Below, in pieces: positions 23,569 to 35,233 of a DNA stretch of 64,000 nucleotides (the stretch's first letter is position 1; each line of letters starts with the position of its first letter). The notes under the pieces were generated by a model, which searched no databases, had not been told where the DNA came from, and was given only the letters and a program-made list of their open reading frames with translations. Origin of the DNA: Inonotus obliquus (Eukaryota; Basidiomycota; Agaricomycetes; Hymenochaetales; Hymenochaetaceae); contig JAJHTX010000002.1 in assembly GCA_032164295.1 (NCBI GenBank), forward strand, positions 868,001 to 932,000, given 5' to 3'. A program made the position numbers and the translations under genes.

Positions 23569-25354
23569 TCACCTATCAGCTTTCAAACTTCTGACTGTTT
23601 CAAGAACGATATCACGATTCGGATTTGTAAATTCGGGTATACTGGAGTCGATTGTGACGTGGAGTTCTTCGGATTGGGATGGGGATTGACGATGACGTCT
23701 TATGTTTAGGAGGAGACGTTGGCTCCAGATACTTGACGAGGCTATGGCGAAGCCTACGGGTACTTCGACGTAGTCGATCTGTTGGTACAATGTATTGGTT
23801 AATACTTCAGTATTCCTCCGCGGTTGAAAGGTTGGAAGTGAAAGACTCACCCCGCCGAATACCCAGACGAGCTCGGTTGCAAGGAATGTTGCGAATACCC
23901 TATTTAAACTCGTTAGATACATCCAGCTATGTTGACATGCAAATAGGCATAGACATAGACGTAAGACGTACATAAGAAAGAATAACACCGAATCTCGGAC
24001 GAGGAAACGTAAGAAGCCATACGGGGCTCGGTCGGACCACCAATTATCAAGCGTTGTACCTTGGGTCTGTATACCTTTGAAGATAGCTAGGCCTACTAAT
24101 ATAGCTTCCCCTACGAGAACAGGTATCCAGAATATTTTGATGAGATTTGGTACGTTTATCTTGATACACATGTGTTGTTCTGGTAATTCTCCCAGGTTGA
24201 GATATATAGCTTTTATACTCAAGAAGTCAGATCTGCTGTGCTCGCATGTATGTACAGTATAAGGTGACAGGCTTACCTCCTTCTTCGTTGAGAATCGCAA
24301 CAAGGATACCGAACATCGGAAACACGACGGCCACTGTCCCAATCACCAATATAACAAGGACTGTCTTGCTCTTGTTATACATGGCATATAATCGCAATTC
24401 CAGTGTCACTAGAAGAAAATCAAACAATTAGAAAGTGTTGTCCATTTCAGAAGAATGATCACCCATACAATGAGCCATTAGACCAATGAGCGATCCCGAA
24501 AGCCATTGGAATCGAACCCATGAAAGACCTATTTCGGCAATATTAATGGTTACTCGGTGCCTGGGCTTCTAGTCCGAATCAGCGCACTAAGTACGCACAT
24601 CTGTTCGCAGAATAGGAAGAAGTCAATAGAGTGGAGTAGACGCGAATTCATACAACGAACATCTACGACGGAGAATGTTCAGATAACCCAACTAAAGGCG
24701 GAAACAAAATTGAAACATACTTCAGAAGATACCTCGGCGAGATTATAAACTAAAGTCAAAATTCATTAGTCGCGTTGGAAATCAGACGCACGAGAAGAAG
24801 AGAAGCGAGAACATACTAGTGGTGATAAAACTGGCAACCAGATACACTAGTTCAGAGTCTTGTCAACCAAATGGAGTGGAATGAACATTACAGTAGTGAA
24901 CCGAGCGTGAGATATCGAAGCTGTGGTAGTTGTCAGCAACATGCTTCCCGCGCGCTATTCGCAAGGAGACATTGTACTGACAAGGAGAAAGAGCGCTTTC
25001 CCCGGACTAAAGACTCCCTGCTACACGACCGTGAGCCATGGATACCGGTAGTGAACAATCTCAGGATGGACTCACCCAAATCAGGTCCACCTCTTCTCCG
25101 AACGTAATAACTAGAGGGAATTTTCATCCCGAGCGTGAGCATGTTTTGGGTAATACTTTGGATGAGATGGATGGGGGGGATACTCACGGAGCTCATAGAT
25201 ATACACGACCAGTGAAGACGCTGATAATGATTTTTGAACAATTTACATAGCTTGGAACCGGTCAAAGCGACTCACTATTAGACCATTTTGTGATTTGAAT
25301 GACCCGGACCATGTGTTCAATCTCAGCTGGCGTACTATAGCTGAAGTTCTCCAT
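23569..25354 (-). CDS. DUF6533-type multi-pass membrane protein
   Basis: A family abundant in mushroom genomes, of unknown function, with about seven membrane helices. The start at 25354 opens MENFSYSTPAEIEHM. Short exons then give VVYIYELLITFGEEVDLIW, which is the DUF6533 signature (a Y-rich helix ending in D/E-E-V-x-x-I-W), then FSPGKALFLLLRYL. A clear exon around 24227-24420 encodes LELRLYAMYNKSKTVLVILV, and the last long exon carries three further helices and a hydrophilic tail ending RDIVLETVRSLKADR. I could not resolve the small exons between about 24950 and 24450, so the middle is uncertain and a pseudogene there is not excluded. It most likely resides in a cellular membrane; the ligand is unknown. 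Confidence 0.6.
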
Positions 25355-26199
25355 AGCCAGCAGCTGCATGAGAGACCACTGGCACAGAGATCGAATCCGA
25401 AGTCCAAATAGTACTAGCAGGAGACGCACAGGACGCAAGGATCATGAGGAACGGAGCAGCCAAGCATACACCCTTTTCAAGTCCGTCGGAAGAACCAAGT
25501 TTGAAGAGAAGAGAGAGTAAATAGCAGACCAGGTGATATGCCTTTTGTATTCACTCGTATAAAGACGCGACGATCTTTACTCCAAACGCGGACTTGACCG
25601 AGAGTCTGAAGATGGAAGATGACGATGTGAACCCGACCATCCAATCCCGTAATCCCGTCGATTTACCCACGTGAGTAGAACGTTCCCAAAGGAAACGGAG
25701 CAATGATCTACTCCGTCAGCTGCATATACTCATTCTTGAAACGCATCGAAAGAGGATGGGAGAGTACGCGTCTGGATCGTGAACTTGATCCGCAGTGGAA
25801 GTAACAAGTAAGTCCGAGGTGGAAGACCAGATACTCATGGGAAAATAAAGGCCACCTCTTCCTCGGCACAGTATCACACTTACCTCACTCATGAACAAAC
25901 TCACTTATTTTTGTAGTTCTCTCAACAGAGCTCAACTATCTACATTCGGCGACCCATGGTTCGCGGGACTTGACCAGAATCTTAATGGGTACAGATCTAG
26001 CCCTAGGTTCATGATTACCCTTTATCTAAAGGTCGGATTGCCAGTGACTATCTCCGAGTAGAGATTGATAGAAAACAATCTACAGAGACAATCCGGTCTT
26101 TCTATACATTGCTACAATGATTGTGCTTAACAACGGTGCATGTACATGTCTGGATAACGACTAGGTCCCTCGGTGGGAGATTTTGATATAGTTCTTGAA
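25355..26199. other. Intergenic, no supported gene
   Basis: No frame with a recognisable domain was found. It includes the promoter of the DUF6533 gene and sequence downstream of the kinase gene. Confidence 0.4.
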
Positions 26200-27476
26200 T
26201 CAGCGAGGTGACCAGTTGGGAACCATGCGTGGAGCCATTCGATCGAAGGCATACAGCACATCGCGCGCAGAAGGTCGTGCAGAGAACGAGGGATGTAACA
26301 TGGATTGCGCAAGTCGTAATAGGTCAGGAATGTCGTGTCCACAAATCTGCAAGAAGTAGGCACATCGATAAGCCATGCAAACTCAGGGTTGAGATCACAC
26401 CCACTTTGCAAGCGCGAAGAATAAGGACGCCTAGAGCCCAGATGTCTGCTTTGAAAGGGTCCGACTCCTCCCCGCGTTCCAGCTCTGGAGGCACTTCCGT
26501 TCCTCGACGGCCAGTGATCCGAGGATGCCTCGAAGTGTCCGTATACCTCCTACTCATTTCAAAGTCAATGTATCTGTAGTGTCCACGGAAGTCCGTCAGA
26601 ATATTACGGAGTGATATGTCTAGATGCACGATGCCATGTATGTGCATAAACACGAGGCCCTGTGGAGCATATTACAGGTAATCAACATTTCATAAGCCGG
26701 CACTCTTCGGGAGAATCTCGTCGCATACCTCAATGCATTGCCGGATAGCCCGTAAGAAATCTAGAGAAGAGCACGGGCAGCTCGGATCCATGAGCTGAGA
26801 CGACCATTCTTCCTGGACAATGAATGCAATGTCCGTTTCGGGCACTTCGATGAGGTCGAGAACGGCTGGTTGAAATCAGAAGTGGTCAGCAGTGGTCCAG
26901 TTGCGGGAACAATACAGTATAAAACCGTCTCCCGTAGGATCAGGGGCTTACTCACGGATTGTGCGGTTCATCGGATCGTCGCGAAGCGGAGGAGTTGATA
27001 ATGTCTTTATCACCTCATACTGTCGACTACGCAGGCACACGGCTTTGACCACGATACGCTTCCCGTCCCGGATTCGAGACCCGCGAAAGAGGTTGTCTGG
27101 CTAAAATTAGTAGATCCAAGAATCAGATCCAGACCTGCAAGCTGCCGTAAAACTTGAAGGAGTTTCTATTTACCAAACCGGCATCCTTGCAGAGTGATTC
27201 GGGGTTCGACCGGCACGCAGATGCGTAGCCCTGCTTGTGACAGACATTGGTCGGCGTATCCGGTATCGGCCCCTTGAATACCTGCTCGTAGTATTGTTTC
27301 ACGTCCCGGGCCGTCTCGAGACGAAAGCCACGTTGTTCAAAAAGCCTCTTAGAGCGTTCCCAATTAGGCGTGATACGGCAGTTGAGTTCGTCATCATCCA
27401 CAGAAGACGCTGAGGACCATGACAGAGTTGAGTCCGAGCTTGATGTAGATGATCCGGAGCTTTTGCGAGGACGCAT
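26200..27476 (-). CDS. Protein kinase, mushroom-type
   Basis: A protein kinase fold spliced from five exons (27476-27174, 27100-26956, 26865-26729, 26659-26405, 26346-26200), 328 residues. A Ser-rich head leads to the N-lobe, where GKRIVVKAV near residue 115 gives the ATP-binding Lys. GLVFMHIHGIVHLD then leads to the catalytic loop HLDISLRNILTD: the Asp and Asn are kept, while the Arg of HRD is Leu. The metal-binding DFG is DFE (DFEMSRRY). PPEL takes the APE position, KADIWALG is the helix F motif, and SARPSA marks the C-lobe end. So the catalytic residues Lys, Asp, Asn and Asp all remain and activity is plausible, though the HLD and DFE variants are unusual. Target unknown. Confidence 0.82.
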
Positions 27477-28142
27477 CGGAGACTAGTCCAGCAGGGACTC
27501 TAGCAGCAGGAGAACTGAGCTGAGCAAGTTAGTGGATAGACAACGAACTTGAAGTAAGGGCGATTTATACGGATTTGCTATCCGAGGCGGAGGAAACGAC
27601 TGAACGAAAGTACGTATTGAGGTCATACGGCTATGTAGTTAAGAGAGTTACAGATGAAGATTGACAAGACTTTACAGTGAATAGCCGCCAGGGAAGGTAG
27701 GATTCGGCACCGAAAAGGGTAGAAAGTCAAACACGCCTTGCGACATCGCATCAGACTAGGCGAAAAGAGGGCAACTTGTTCACTGATGGAGCGGTCACGG
27801 ATGACCGGCCGACGCCAAAGCGGGAGATGACCAGAGATACTATACGAATCAAGGAGCAGGTTTCCCAGAGTAAAGGAGAAACTGCGCTGGCGACCGTTAA
27901 AGCTCCGAAAATATTGCCTTAGATGGGAGACCTGTGTGGGAGAAAGGGACGGGAAAATGGTAAAGGTACTCAGCGTGGCAGAGCGTGGCCAATTCTAGTA
28001 CTCTTATGGTGCTGGTAGACAACAGAGTTCGTCGTCGTTACCGCGCCCATTTAAGTAGGCTATTCCCAAAATAGGATATGGTTACCCACGATCATTAAAG
28101 CACGTGTTCCGAGTCTCTATTCCTCATCCCTTTGCATCCACC
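27477..28142. promoter_or_regulatory. Divergent intergenic region between kinase and TAF13
   Basis: About 0.67 kb separates the kinase start (minus) and TAF13 start (plus). It holds no supported gene and presumably both promoters. No strong TATA box was noticed. Confidence 0.35.
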
Positions 28143-29066
28143 ATGGCCTGGCAATACCAGCACTATCATCCTCAAACAGCGTATCAGCTATATCCTCAAA
28201 GTCAGGATCAATATGCTGGCCAAACTTATCAACAAGCTTGGTACAATTACTACCAAGCCACTCAAGCCCAACGCCAGGCTGCACCAGTTCAACAAGTAAC
28301 GTCAACCTCAACGACCGCAACGCCAACAGCTACTACTGCGCCGGTGCAAACTGCGCTGCCCACTACCACCACTCCGGCTACTTTCTCGACGTACAATCCG
28401 ACTTTTGTGCGAGAACCGACTTCAGGTGGTACTACTTCTGGCACAGGAGGACGAGGACCTCGGAGGCAGTCCCAGCTGAAGGGGCTTTTCTCAAAAGAAT
28501 GTGAGCAAACCGACTGGTTTCCCTCGTACTCTTCGTCTTCTATACGAGCACGGTATCACGCGTGGATTCTCTCCACCGGTGAAGGAAGAATCAGTGTATT
28601 CTTGTGCAGTGATTCTTACTTTGCCGTTGTTCTGGTGTGCTAGCATCCGATGACCATCCGATATCGTTCGGATCAATTTCCGCTTGTTTTCATCGACGAA
28701 GTACTTACAGAGTTTATAGTGCCGAAGCTCATGTATGGTTTCGGCGATGACAAGCAACCCTCTGCTGATACCGTTGCCGTGATGGAAGAAATTCTGATTG
28801 AATACATCGTCGATGTTGTGCGTACAGTTCTATCTGTTCTTCAAATTCATACAATTCACACTTCCCGTTGGTAGTGTCAGACAGTGATTGTTCCCAATCG
28901 TAAGAATCGGCTACAAATCGAAGACCTACGGCGTACACTATCACGATCGGCAGATACGAAGAAACTTGCTCGAATGGAAGAACTCCTCTTCATGCAGGAG
29001 GATATCAAACGTGCGAGAAAGCAGTTCGAGGAGAACGAGGTGGGCGATGGGACTGGCGACTATTAG
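28143..29066 (+). CDS. TAF13: TFIID subunit 13 with a Gln/Tyr-rich N-terminal extension
   Basis: Component of general transcription factor TFIID; its histone fold pairs with TAF11. Exons 28143-28500, 28720-28817 and 28875-29066 give 215 residues. Residues about 118-215 contain the TAF13 histone-fold signature: LMYGFGDDKQPSADTV, VMEEILIEYIVDVCQTV, RLQIEDLRRTLSR and KLARMEELLFMQEDIKRAR. The first 115 residues are low-complexity, rich in Gln, Tyr, Thr and Ala, ending in a Gly/Arg patch. The start was chosen at CACCATGGC because of its strong context; an in-frame ATG 39 bp earlier would add 13 residues. The first intron is long for this window (219 bp). The stop is under 100 bp from the convergent NSRP1 gene. 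Confidence 0.92.
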
Positions 29067-29160
29067 GTGCAGTTCTCGATTCCTGCATGTTATGCATATC
29101 TGTATAATACATCCGCATCTGTGCAATACATCGACGACAAGTTAGACATCAAAGCAGGCA

Positions 29161-30449
29161 TTATGACTCTGCACCTCCGTTTTGTAGCGCCTGTGCTTCT
29201 TGAGCCTGAGCTTCCTCTAGTTTTCGCCTTTTCCTTTCCAAGTATCGTTGCCGAGCATTTTGTACGTCTTCTTCTGTATTCCGCTTCGCGATCATCCGTT
29301 GTTCCCTCTCTCGTTCAAGCTGTTCCCGCTCCTTGGCAGTACGTTCCTTCTCTTCTGCGAGCTGTTGTTGAATCTCTCGTCTCCGTCGTTCGTTGATCTC
29401 GCGCTGGCTTGCGGCCGTTCCAACTGCTCGATGAGCCACAGCCTCTTCGCCTTGATCACCATCTCCAGACGCCGTTTTTTGTTTTCGGTTCCCGAGGTGT
29501 CGAGTATTCGGGAGAGAGAGGTTCAGACCAGCGGAGAGTAAATCTCGCTTGTCTATAATTTGGTTGTCGTCGTTTAGTTCGACGGTTTTGCCTTCTTCAC
29601 GAGCGCGTTGTGCGAGTTCGAGATCAGATGCGGGCTTATAGTCTGCTGGTTTATGAATCGTGAGGTTCTCTGGGCCTAATGGACCTTTCTTTTTATCTTC
29701 TGTGGCCGCAACTGTTGCGCTGTGTTCTTGTTCGTTCTGCTCGAGTAACTGACGATAGAAGTATGACATCCCAGTTGTAGTTTTCTTCTTTGCCTTTTCC
29801 GCTTCTGTTAAACATGTTGATATAGGTACTATGAGGAGGGAAGAGTTGAGATACTCACCTTCTCGTTTCTTTTCTTCTTCCTCTGCTCGTCGTACTTCCG
29901 CCATCTGATCTCTGTACGCTTGCGTGACGAACTGCTCCTTGTCCACGAACTCGTCTCCCTCTGCTTCTCGTTCCCGTTGTATCATCTTCTCTTCCGCTCG
30001 TAAATGATCAAACTTCCGCACGGTCGCGGCTTGTAGCAACGAGCTAATATACTTTGGCTAACAAATATGTTTTTCAATAACGAGAGTCTTATAATGGAAT
30101 TCATGATACGAAAACATACCTTCCTCTCCTGCGCCTCCGTATTCTTCATCTGCTTCTGCTTCTCCTTCGCAGCCTGCATCTTCTCCCACACTTCATCATA
30201 CTGAAACACCGTATCGTCCACCTTCATAGCCGCCTCGGCGCGCTTCTTTTGGACCTTTGACACCTTCGGTGCAGCCCGCGCAACGAGTGCCTTGTTCGCA
30301 TTCGTATTCGAGGATTTGGAACTTGAGGCTGTTGGCGCGGCGTCGATGGGTTCGTCATCTTCGAGAGAGGCGAATGCTTTGGGTTGTTTGAGGGATGGTG
30401 CTTCTCCTGGTGTGGTTTTGGGTTTGTTGAGTGAGAAGGAGACTTTCAT
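29161..30449 (-). CDS. NSRP1: Nuclear speckle splicing regulatory protein 1 homologue
   Basis: Homologue of NSRP1/CCDC55 (DUF2040), a nuclear protein linked to alternative splicing. Exons 30449-30120, 30057-29859 and 29804-29161 give 390 residues. The family block is near the middle: KYISSLLQAATVRKFD, then IQREREAEGDEFVDKEQFVT, AYRDQMAE and EEEEKKRE, a charged coiled coil. Upstream is the conserved VFQYDEVWEKMQAAKE. The C-terminus is a long Arg/Glu/Lys coiled coil ending in KRRKLEEAQAQE. The start is the ATG of MKVSFSLNK, which opens with the same short basic head seen in fungal members; the frame stays open upstream, so a longer start is possible. It shares a divergent promoter with MTR3. 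Confidence 0.85.
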
Positions 30450-30589
30450 GGTTATGGCAGTAGCGCAAAGTTGTTTCTTGATACTCATTTCCCTCCCCAA
30501 ATCAACCTTCCTTTTCCGTAGAATGACTAGATCGACGCGATTCGCGCGTACCATGACTCTGATTTTGCGCATTTCACTGTGAAACCAAA
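30450..30589. promoter_or_regulatory. Bidirectional promoter NSRP1 / MTR3
   Basis: Only 140 bp lie between the two start codons. Both genes serve nuclear RNA metabolism, so shared control is plausible. No TATA box is evident, as usual for fungal housekeeping genes. Confidence 0.6.
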
Positions 30590-31691
30590 ATGGCGACGAC
30601 GAATTTTGACCGACGGCGAATAAACGGTCCAGAAGAGAGTTTTGCTCCTTCCTATGAAAACGACGAAGATGACTCCGGCTTGAAGGTGGACGCGTCAAAA
30701 CCGCGCCAAGGACGATCACCTGGAGAAATTCGACGAATCTGTACGTCCTACATCCTACACCCAATCTCTCCTCGCAAATGTCTTTCAACGACGATGTAAA
30801 GACATTGCTCCTGTATAGTTCTCAAGACGGGCTTGATAAGCCAGGCGAATGGTTCTGCGTATATCGAGACTGAGAAGACGAAGATTGCTTGCGCCGTGTT
30901 AGTCTTGTCTCCTTTTATCCTTTCAATTTCAAAACATTGACGGATATTGCTTCAAGGTATGGTCCTCGACAATCCAAAACATCGACATACAACGAAAAAG
31001 GCAAACTGAACGTTGAAGTCAAATTTGCACCCTTCTCATGCCTAAAACGTCGAGCGCCTATGCGAGTCCGTGAACCACTTCACTCCAAACAAAGCATGCT
31101 GATGCTGACACATTGGAATTCATCATCATAGGACGCAGAAGACCGCTCAGTCTCCCTCCTAATTCAACAATCTCTCATCCCCGCCGTCAGACTCGAACTC
31201 CTCCCAAAATCCAGCATTGACATATACCTTTTCGTAATCGAGAATGACGGACTCGAGGGTTGCGTTGCTGCAGGATCCATCGCGGCAAGTACGGCCCTTG
31301 CACATGCACATATTGACATGCTTGGGCTAGTTGTATCATGTTCCGCGGTGAGTCTCTCGGACTTTTTGTCTGCGCTAATGATGAGTGCTAATGTACGATT
31401 GAAGGCGGTGATGCCTAAAGAGATCTGGCTAGACCCGACAATAGAAGAAGCGCGAATTGCACGAGGATGTTTGACCATTTCGTGCGTTCCTGCACTTGGA
31501 ATAGTTACGAACATTTGGCAGACAGGTCAAATGGGCATCGACGAGGTGGAAAAGGTATGGCACCCTCAGGCATTACAATTTTCTTGTACTCAGAATTTTT
31601 CTTCCGAAAGTGCATTGATACTTGCCAGGAAATGTCCAAAGATATTCATGCTGTCGTTGCTCAGGCCCTTCTCGAATCGCAGTCAAGCTAG
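30590..31691 (+). CDS. MTR3: Exosome core subunit MTR3 (RNase PH-like)
   Basis: One of six RNase PH-like ring subunits of the RNA exosome (human EXOSC6), acting in RNA 3'-end processing and decay in nucleus and cytoplasm. Six exons (30590-30740, 30819-30897, 30957-31065, 31132-31347, 31405-31554, 31611-31691) give 261 residues. Visible family blocks are FLKTGLISQANGSAYIE, TKIACAVYGPRQSK, VKFAPFSCLKRRAPMR, DAEDRSVSLLIQQSLIPAVRL, then AHAHIDMLGLVVSCSA and a late VMPKEIWLDPT strand. The catalytic residues of bacterial RNase PH are not expected in eukaryotic ring subunits, so it is probably structural. Each junction restores the family reading, which makes the model strong. Confidence 0.9.
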
Positions 31692-31964
31692 ATCATCATA
31701 TCGCTCCGTCCTCCAATCGAGTTGTTGTTTGGCTTGAGTATTGAGGCAGGCTCGGGTTGATGTACCGAAGAACTTCCGACAACTAGTTGGCACGTCTACT
31801 TGGGCACTATAATCTCCCCAACAAGATGCTAAGTTAAATAAAAGCGCGTTTTAAGTGTAGCAGTCTCGTCGCCTCGTCGCCTCCCCTCTCCTCGTCAACC
31901 AGCATGTTCATCGTCAAGACTAATACTGGATCTTATCCCATTTCCTCCCTGGGCACCTTCGACA
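31692..31964. other. Spacer with a TATA-like site
   Basis: Downstream of MTR3 there is an AATAAAAG run near 31838 and a short frame from the ATG at 31903 (MFIVKTNTGSYPISS) that runs into repeat copy E and stops after about 47 codons. It may be the decayed start of a gene. Confidence 0.35.
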
Positions 31965-33000
31965 CCGATGCTATCAGGGATCAATCGCAAGAGTCTTTAC
32001 GCGCACATATGCGTCCTCAGCCCATGAGGGAGTCCAGCCAGAGCTAGTCTCAACCTCGTCAAGGGCTGTCAGTGCTACTTCCGTGGTCTGATTTGACCGG
32101 CAGGTCGGACTGTCCGATGACTCCATCGACCTAGCCACATTATGGAAGTATATCTGCACTGGCTCTCATGATGCAATCATCTCCCCGAGCACTACAAGGC
32201 ACCTAGCCGCCGCGCAATGGACGGGGGTGCTAACGTCGATACGATTACTTAACCGCGTGTCAATTGTATCTGAATGAAAATGAACGAAAATCAGCTTCAG
32301 AAACGAGGGTCGTTGAAACTACACACAATGCGAGTGCTATATTCTCCCACAGCTGTAGTGTCATTGACGATCGTGCCGTCAGGATTTGGTCATCAGGTGG
32401 CATCAACGTAGACCAGTTTCAAGATCTCAGACGCGAATAGGGTGAAGATGATGGTGGCATGGCTTTAGCAATCGAAGCGGGACCTGGCTGGTGTATCAGT
32501 GGCGGATAGGGCAAATGCATGAGAGGTCACCCACCTCATTAATTAGAGGAGCGCACGGGTCAGCCAAGCGGTCAGAATGAGAAGGTATATCACTCGGCTG
32601 CGAGTGGCGGATCGGGATTGAAGGAGTAGTGGTGATTCATGAGGTAGACGATGGTAGACTTCAGGTATGGTCGAGGCTCATAGCAAGTGATGCCCGCCAG
32701 AGAATGTCAGTGGAAGAGCAGTAGAAGAGCAAGTTTGCTGAAGAACAATTCGAACAAGGAGACCAGAATTTATATCGTCCTGGTCTGGCTTTAGAACTCC
32801 GATTCAATACGGGAGAGGGCTGACAGTGACTGACAGTTGGCTGGCTGGTTTCCTCTCGTTGGTCAAACGGCCGCATCACGCCTGCGATTTAGATTCATGC
32901 TGGGACGACTGCGCAGCATAACGGCCGGGGCTTGGTTGTATCGCGTCCGTGTGAAACATCTCGTGCAGGGTGATTTATCATTTCGTCGGTTGCATTTCGA
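31965..33000 (-). repeat. Dispersed repeat, copy E (partial)
   Basis: Inverted relative to copy A and matching A from about 3590 back to 2600. It keeps the CCGGTCAAATCAGACCACGG block (inverted), the GATATAAATTCTGG TATA-like site near 32770, and the GATGCGGCCGTTTGACC segment. It shows that the family is not confined to the 0-22 kb tract. The edges are approximate. Confidence 0.7.
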
Positions 33001-33395
33001 AGAGGCAAGTCTCCGACGGAATTTGGGAGAAATAGCTAATAACTCGACTGAGCTTGTTCACATCATGATACATAAGCTCTCCTCAGAGTACAAGAAAGAC
33101 GCTGAATGGGTTGTGAATCGGTTGTGAACTCTTCTCCAAAACACGCGATCTGAATGTACCCTTGATTACTACTACGTAGCGGTGCGAGGAGGTGAATGCA
33201 TTTTTTCTTGCAGGCCGTGCAGCAACGTCTCACCTCTGTCCTAAGAGTTCTGAATCTTCTGATTTAAGGGCATGCCGACTCATTCCTCAAGGAAGCATTC
33301 AAGTTCAAGATCCAATTAGATCGTACAAGCACAAATAACATGATATGAAATCTCCCATGTACAGAGGTTTTTATAATACCTGTCCGGGCCAACGC

Positions 33396-34481
33396 TCACT
33401 GCCCGTAGATCTCAATCAACGTATCAATGACTTTCGTCGGCTTCCACTCCGGGAATTCATCATTCGCAAGTTCTTCAGGAGGTCCAACAACCATTTGTCC
33501 TGCATCAGTCGCTAAGACGATCAAAGGCCATAAACTTCCCGGGGCCTTTTTCGCATCCTCTTCGAGCTCTGAGCGAGACCGGTGAGAGACAGCAATTGAT
33601 TTGCCTGTTCGTTTCTCCCAGGATGCGACAATATCGTGGAAGCTCTTTGATAGAAGATATCCAGAGCGTTAGACCAAATTGTTGATATCAAAAAGTAAAG
33701 CAGCGTTGGACTTACGGCACGATCAGCCTCGATGGGGAACGCTCTCCATTCGAGCTTCTCTCGAGGAAGCTTAGTAAGGACATAAACAACAAAACGCGCA
33801 ATGTCATTCATAGTCGTCCACGAGATAGGTGCTGTTCCAGATCCCTGAATTGCAAACTCGCCCTTTGGAATGTGGAGTCCAATCATCTCGGCATAACCTC
33901 TGTACAAGTGGAAAAACAACGAGAAGTAAGTCACCTAGGCTTCTTTGCTCTAATCCTGTTGATACGGGACTTACGGTGCAAGGTCCAAATCGCTGAAGAG
34001 GCCCGGCCAAAATACGGCGTACGGCAACTGAAGTTCTTTCAGCTTTCGTCGAGCCTCTAATCTGGACTTGAAGATCGGAGAGTCCTCGTCATCTTTACTC
34101 GGACCAACGGCATAGTCGGAGGGTACAAAGAGTTTGACACCTGCGCCCTTAGCGGCTGCGACAAGACCAGTTTCGTCGAATGCTTCCGGGAGGGTGGAGA
34201 TGACCACGTCAATGCCAACGAGGGCGGGCTCCAAAGAGGCTTGAGAGGTGTAATCGACTGCAGATATCTTTACGCCCTTTGAACTGAGATCTTCATGGCC
34301 ACTAGCCTGAGCAAAGTCTCCGTGAGTACTATCAAGCATACTAGGAAAGTATACATACAGAGCGAGACAAGACGACGATGGAGGATATTTCTCCAGCGTC
34401 CTTTTTCTTGAGTAATTCACCGATGATAACTTTGCCGATATTTCCGGCACCGACGACAGCGAAGTCCTTGAAACCAGACAT
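33396..34481 (-). CDS. NmrA-like NAD(P)-binding protein
   Basis: An atypical short-chain reductase of the NmrA/isoflavone-reductase-like type, either an NAD(P)H-dependent reductase or a redox-sensing regulator; sequence does not decide. Exons 34481-34359, 34306-33975, 33899-33716 and 33644-33396 give 295 residues. The N-terminal Rossmann motif is VVGAGNIGKVIIGEL (Gly-x-x-Gly-x-x-Gly-like). It is followed by VDYTSQASLEPALVGIDVVIST, KLFVPSDYAVG (the family's conserved FxPSdfG strand), and VFWPGLFSDL. The start at MSGFKDFAVVG is favoured because the motif begins directly after it. There is no targeting signal, so it is probably cytosolic. It stands alone between repeat copy E and the desaturase. 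Confidence 0.82.
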
Positions 34482-35233
34482 TCTTAGAGGACTCGGGGTT
34501 GCTTTGGATGGCGAGGTTGTCAGGTTATGATCCATTCTCTTATAGATAGCTTGTGGGTACCCATTGGCTGAATCATCCAATTCTTGGTAGTAAATGGTTG
34601 GAGCGTACACATGAGCACGTTCCATTCACCATGGTTGCCAAGATGTCTCAGTGCTATTGATCATCATCCAGTAACTCACGCTAACTGATTCTAAGAGGCC
34701 GCAGCATGCGCGTCATCCTCTGGAGAGTTCCTGCAGACACCAAGATTTCATTCGCAGCGTGTAGTGGAATGAAAGGTCAAGACGGCGCCCACTGATCCGC
34801 TGTCACAAAGCTCGCGCCCGCCCTCTCTGGAGCACTGCGGCTTCCAGGGCCGCAGTGTACACAAGAAGACACGTTGAGGCGGTCGTCGACGTGTCCGAGT
34901 CATAGCGGACTTGGAGTCATTCGAGGGACCAACTGAACTCATTCTGAATGTATGACCGTGTGGTGGATGACTAAGTCATTCTGGACAAACATTCCAATTA
35001 CGTAAATGCTAGCATGGATTACAACAATTACATAATACATTGACCTGACTAATCTATAGAGCGGGGCTCTTTCTTTTCGTTTGTCCATTTCTCGTTCTAG
35101 TCTATCAGTCTATCACAACGCAGGTCGTCGACAAGGTAGACGACGAAGAGTAAAAGGGTTGCATAGAGAATATTATTATAAGCGTCCTTCAGAATCATGA
35201 CCCTTCAACCTTTTTGAAACAGACATATCACTC
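34482..35233. other. Intergenic, no supported gene
   Basis: Upstream of the NmrA-like gene and downstream of the desaturase. No coding signal was seen. Confidence 0.4.

Noticed and set aside
24500..24530. A tRNA B-box-like GGGTTCGATTCC on the minus strand
   Set aside because: There is no matching A-box, acceptor stem or anticodon arm at proper spacing, and it lies in an exon-like segment of the DUF6533 gene.
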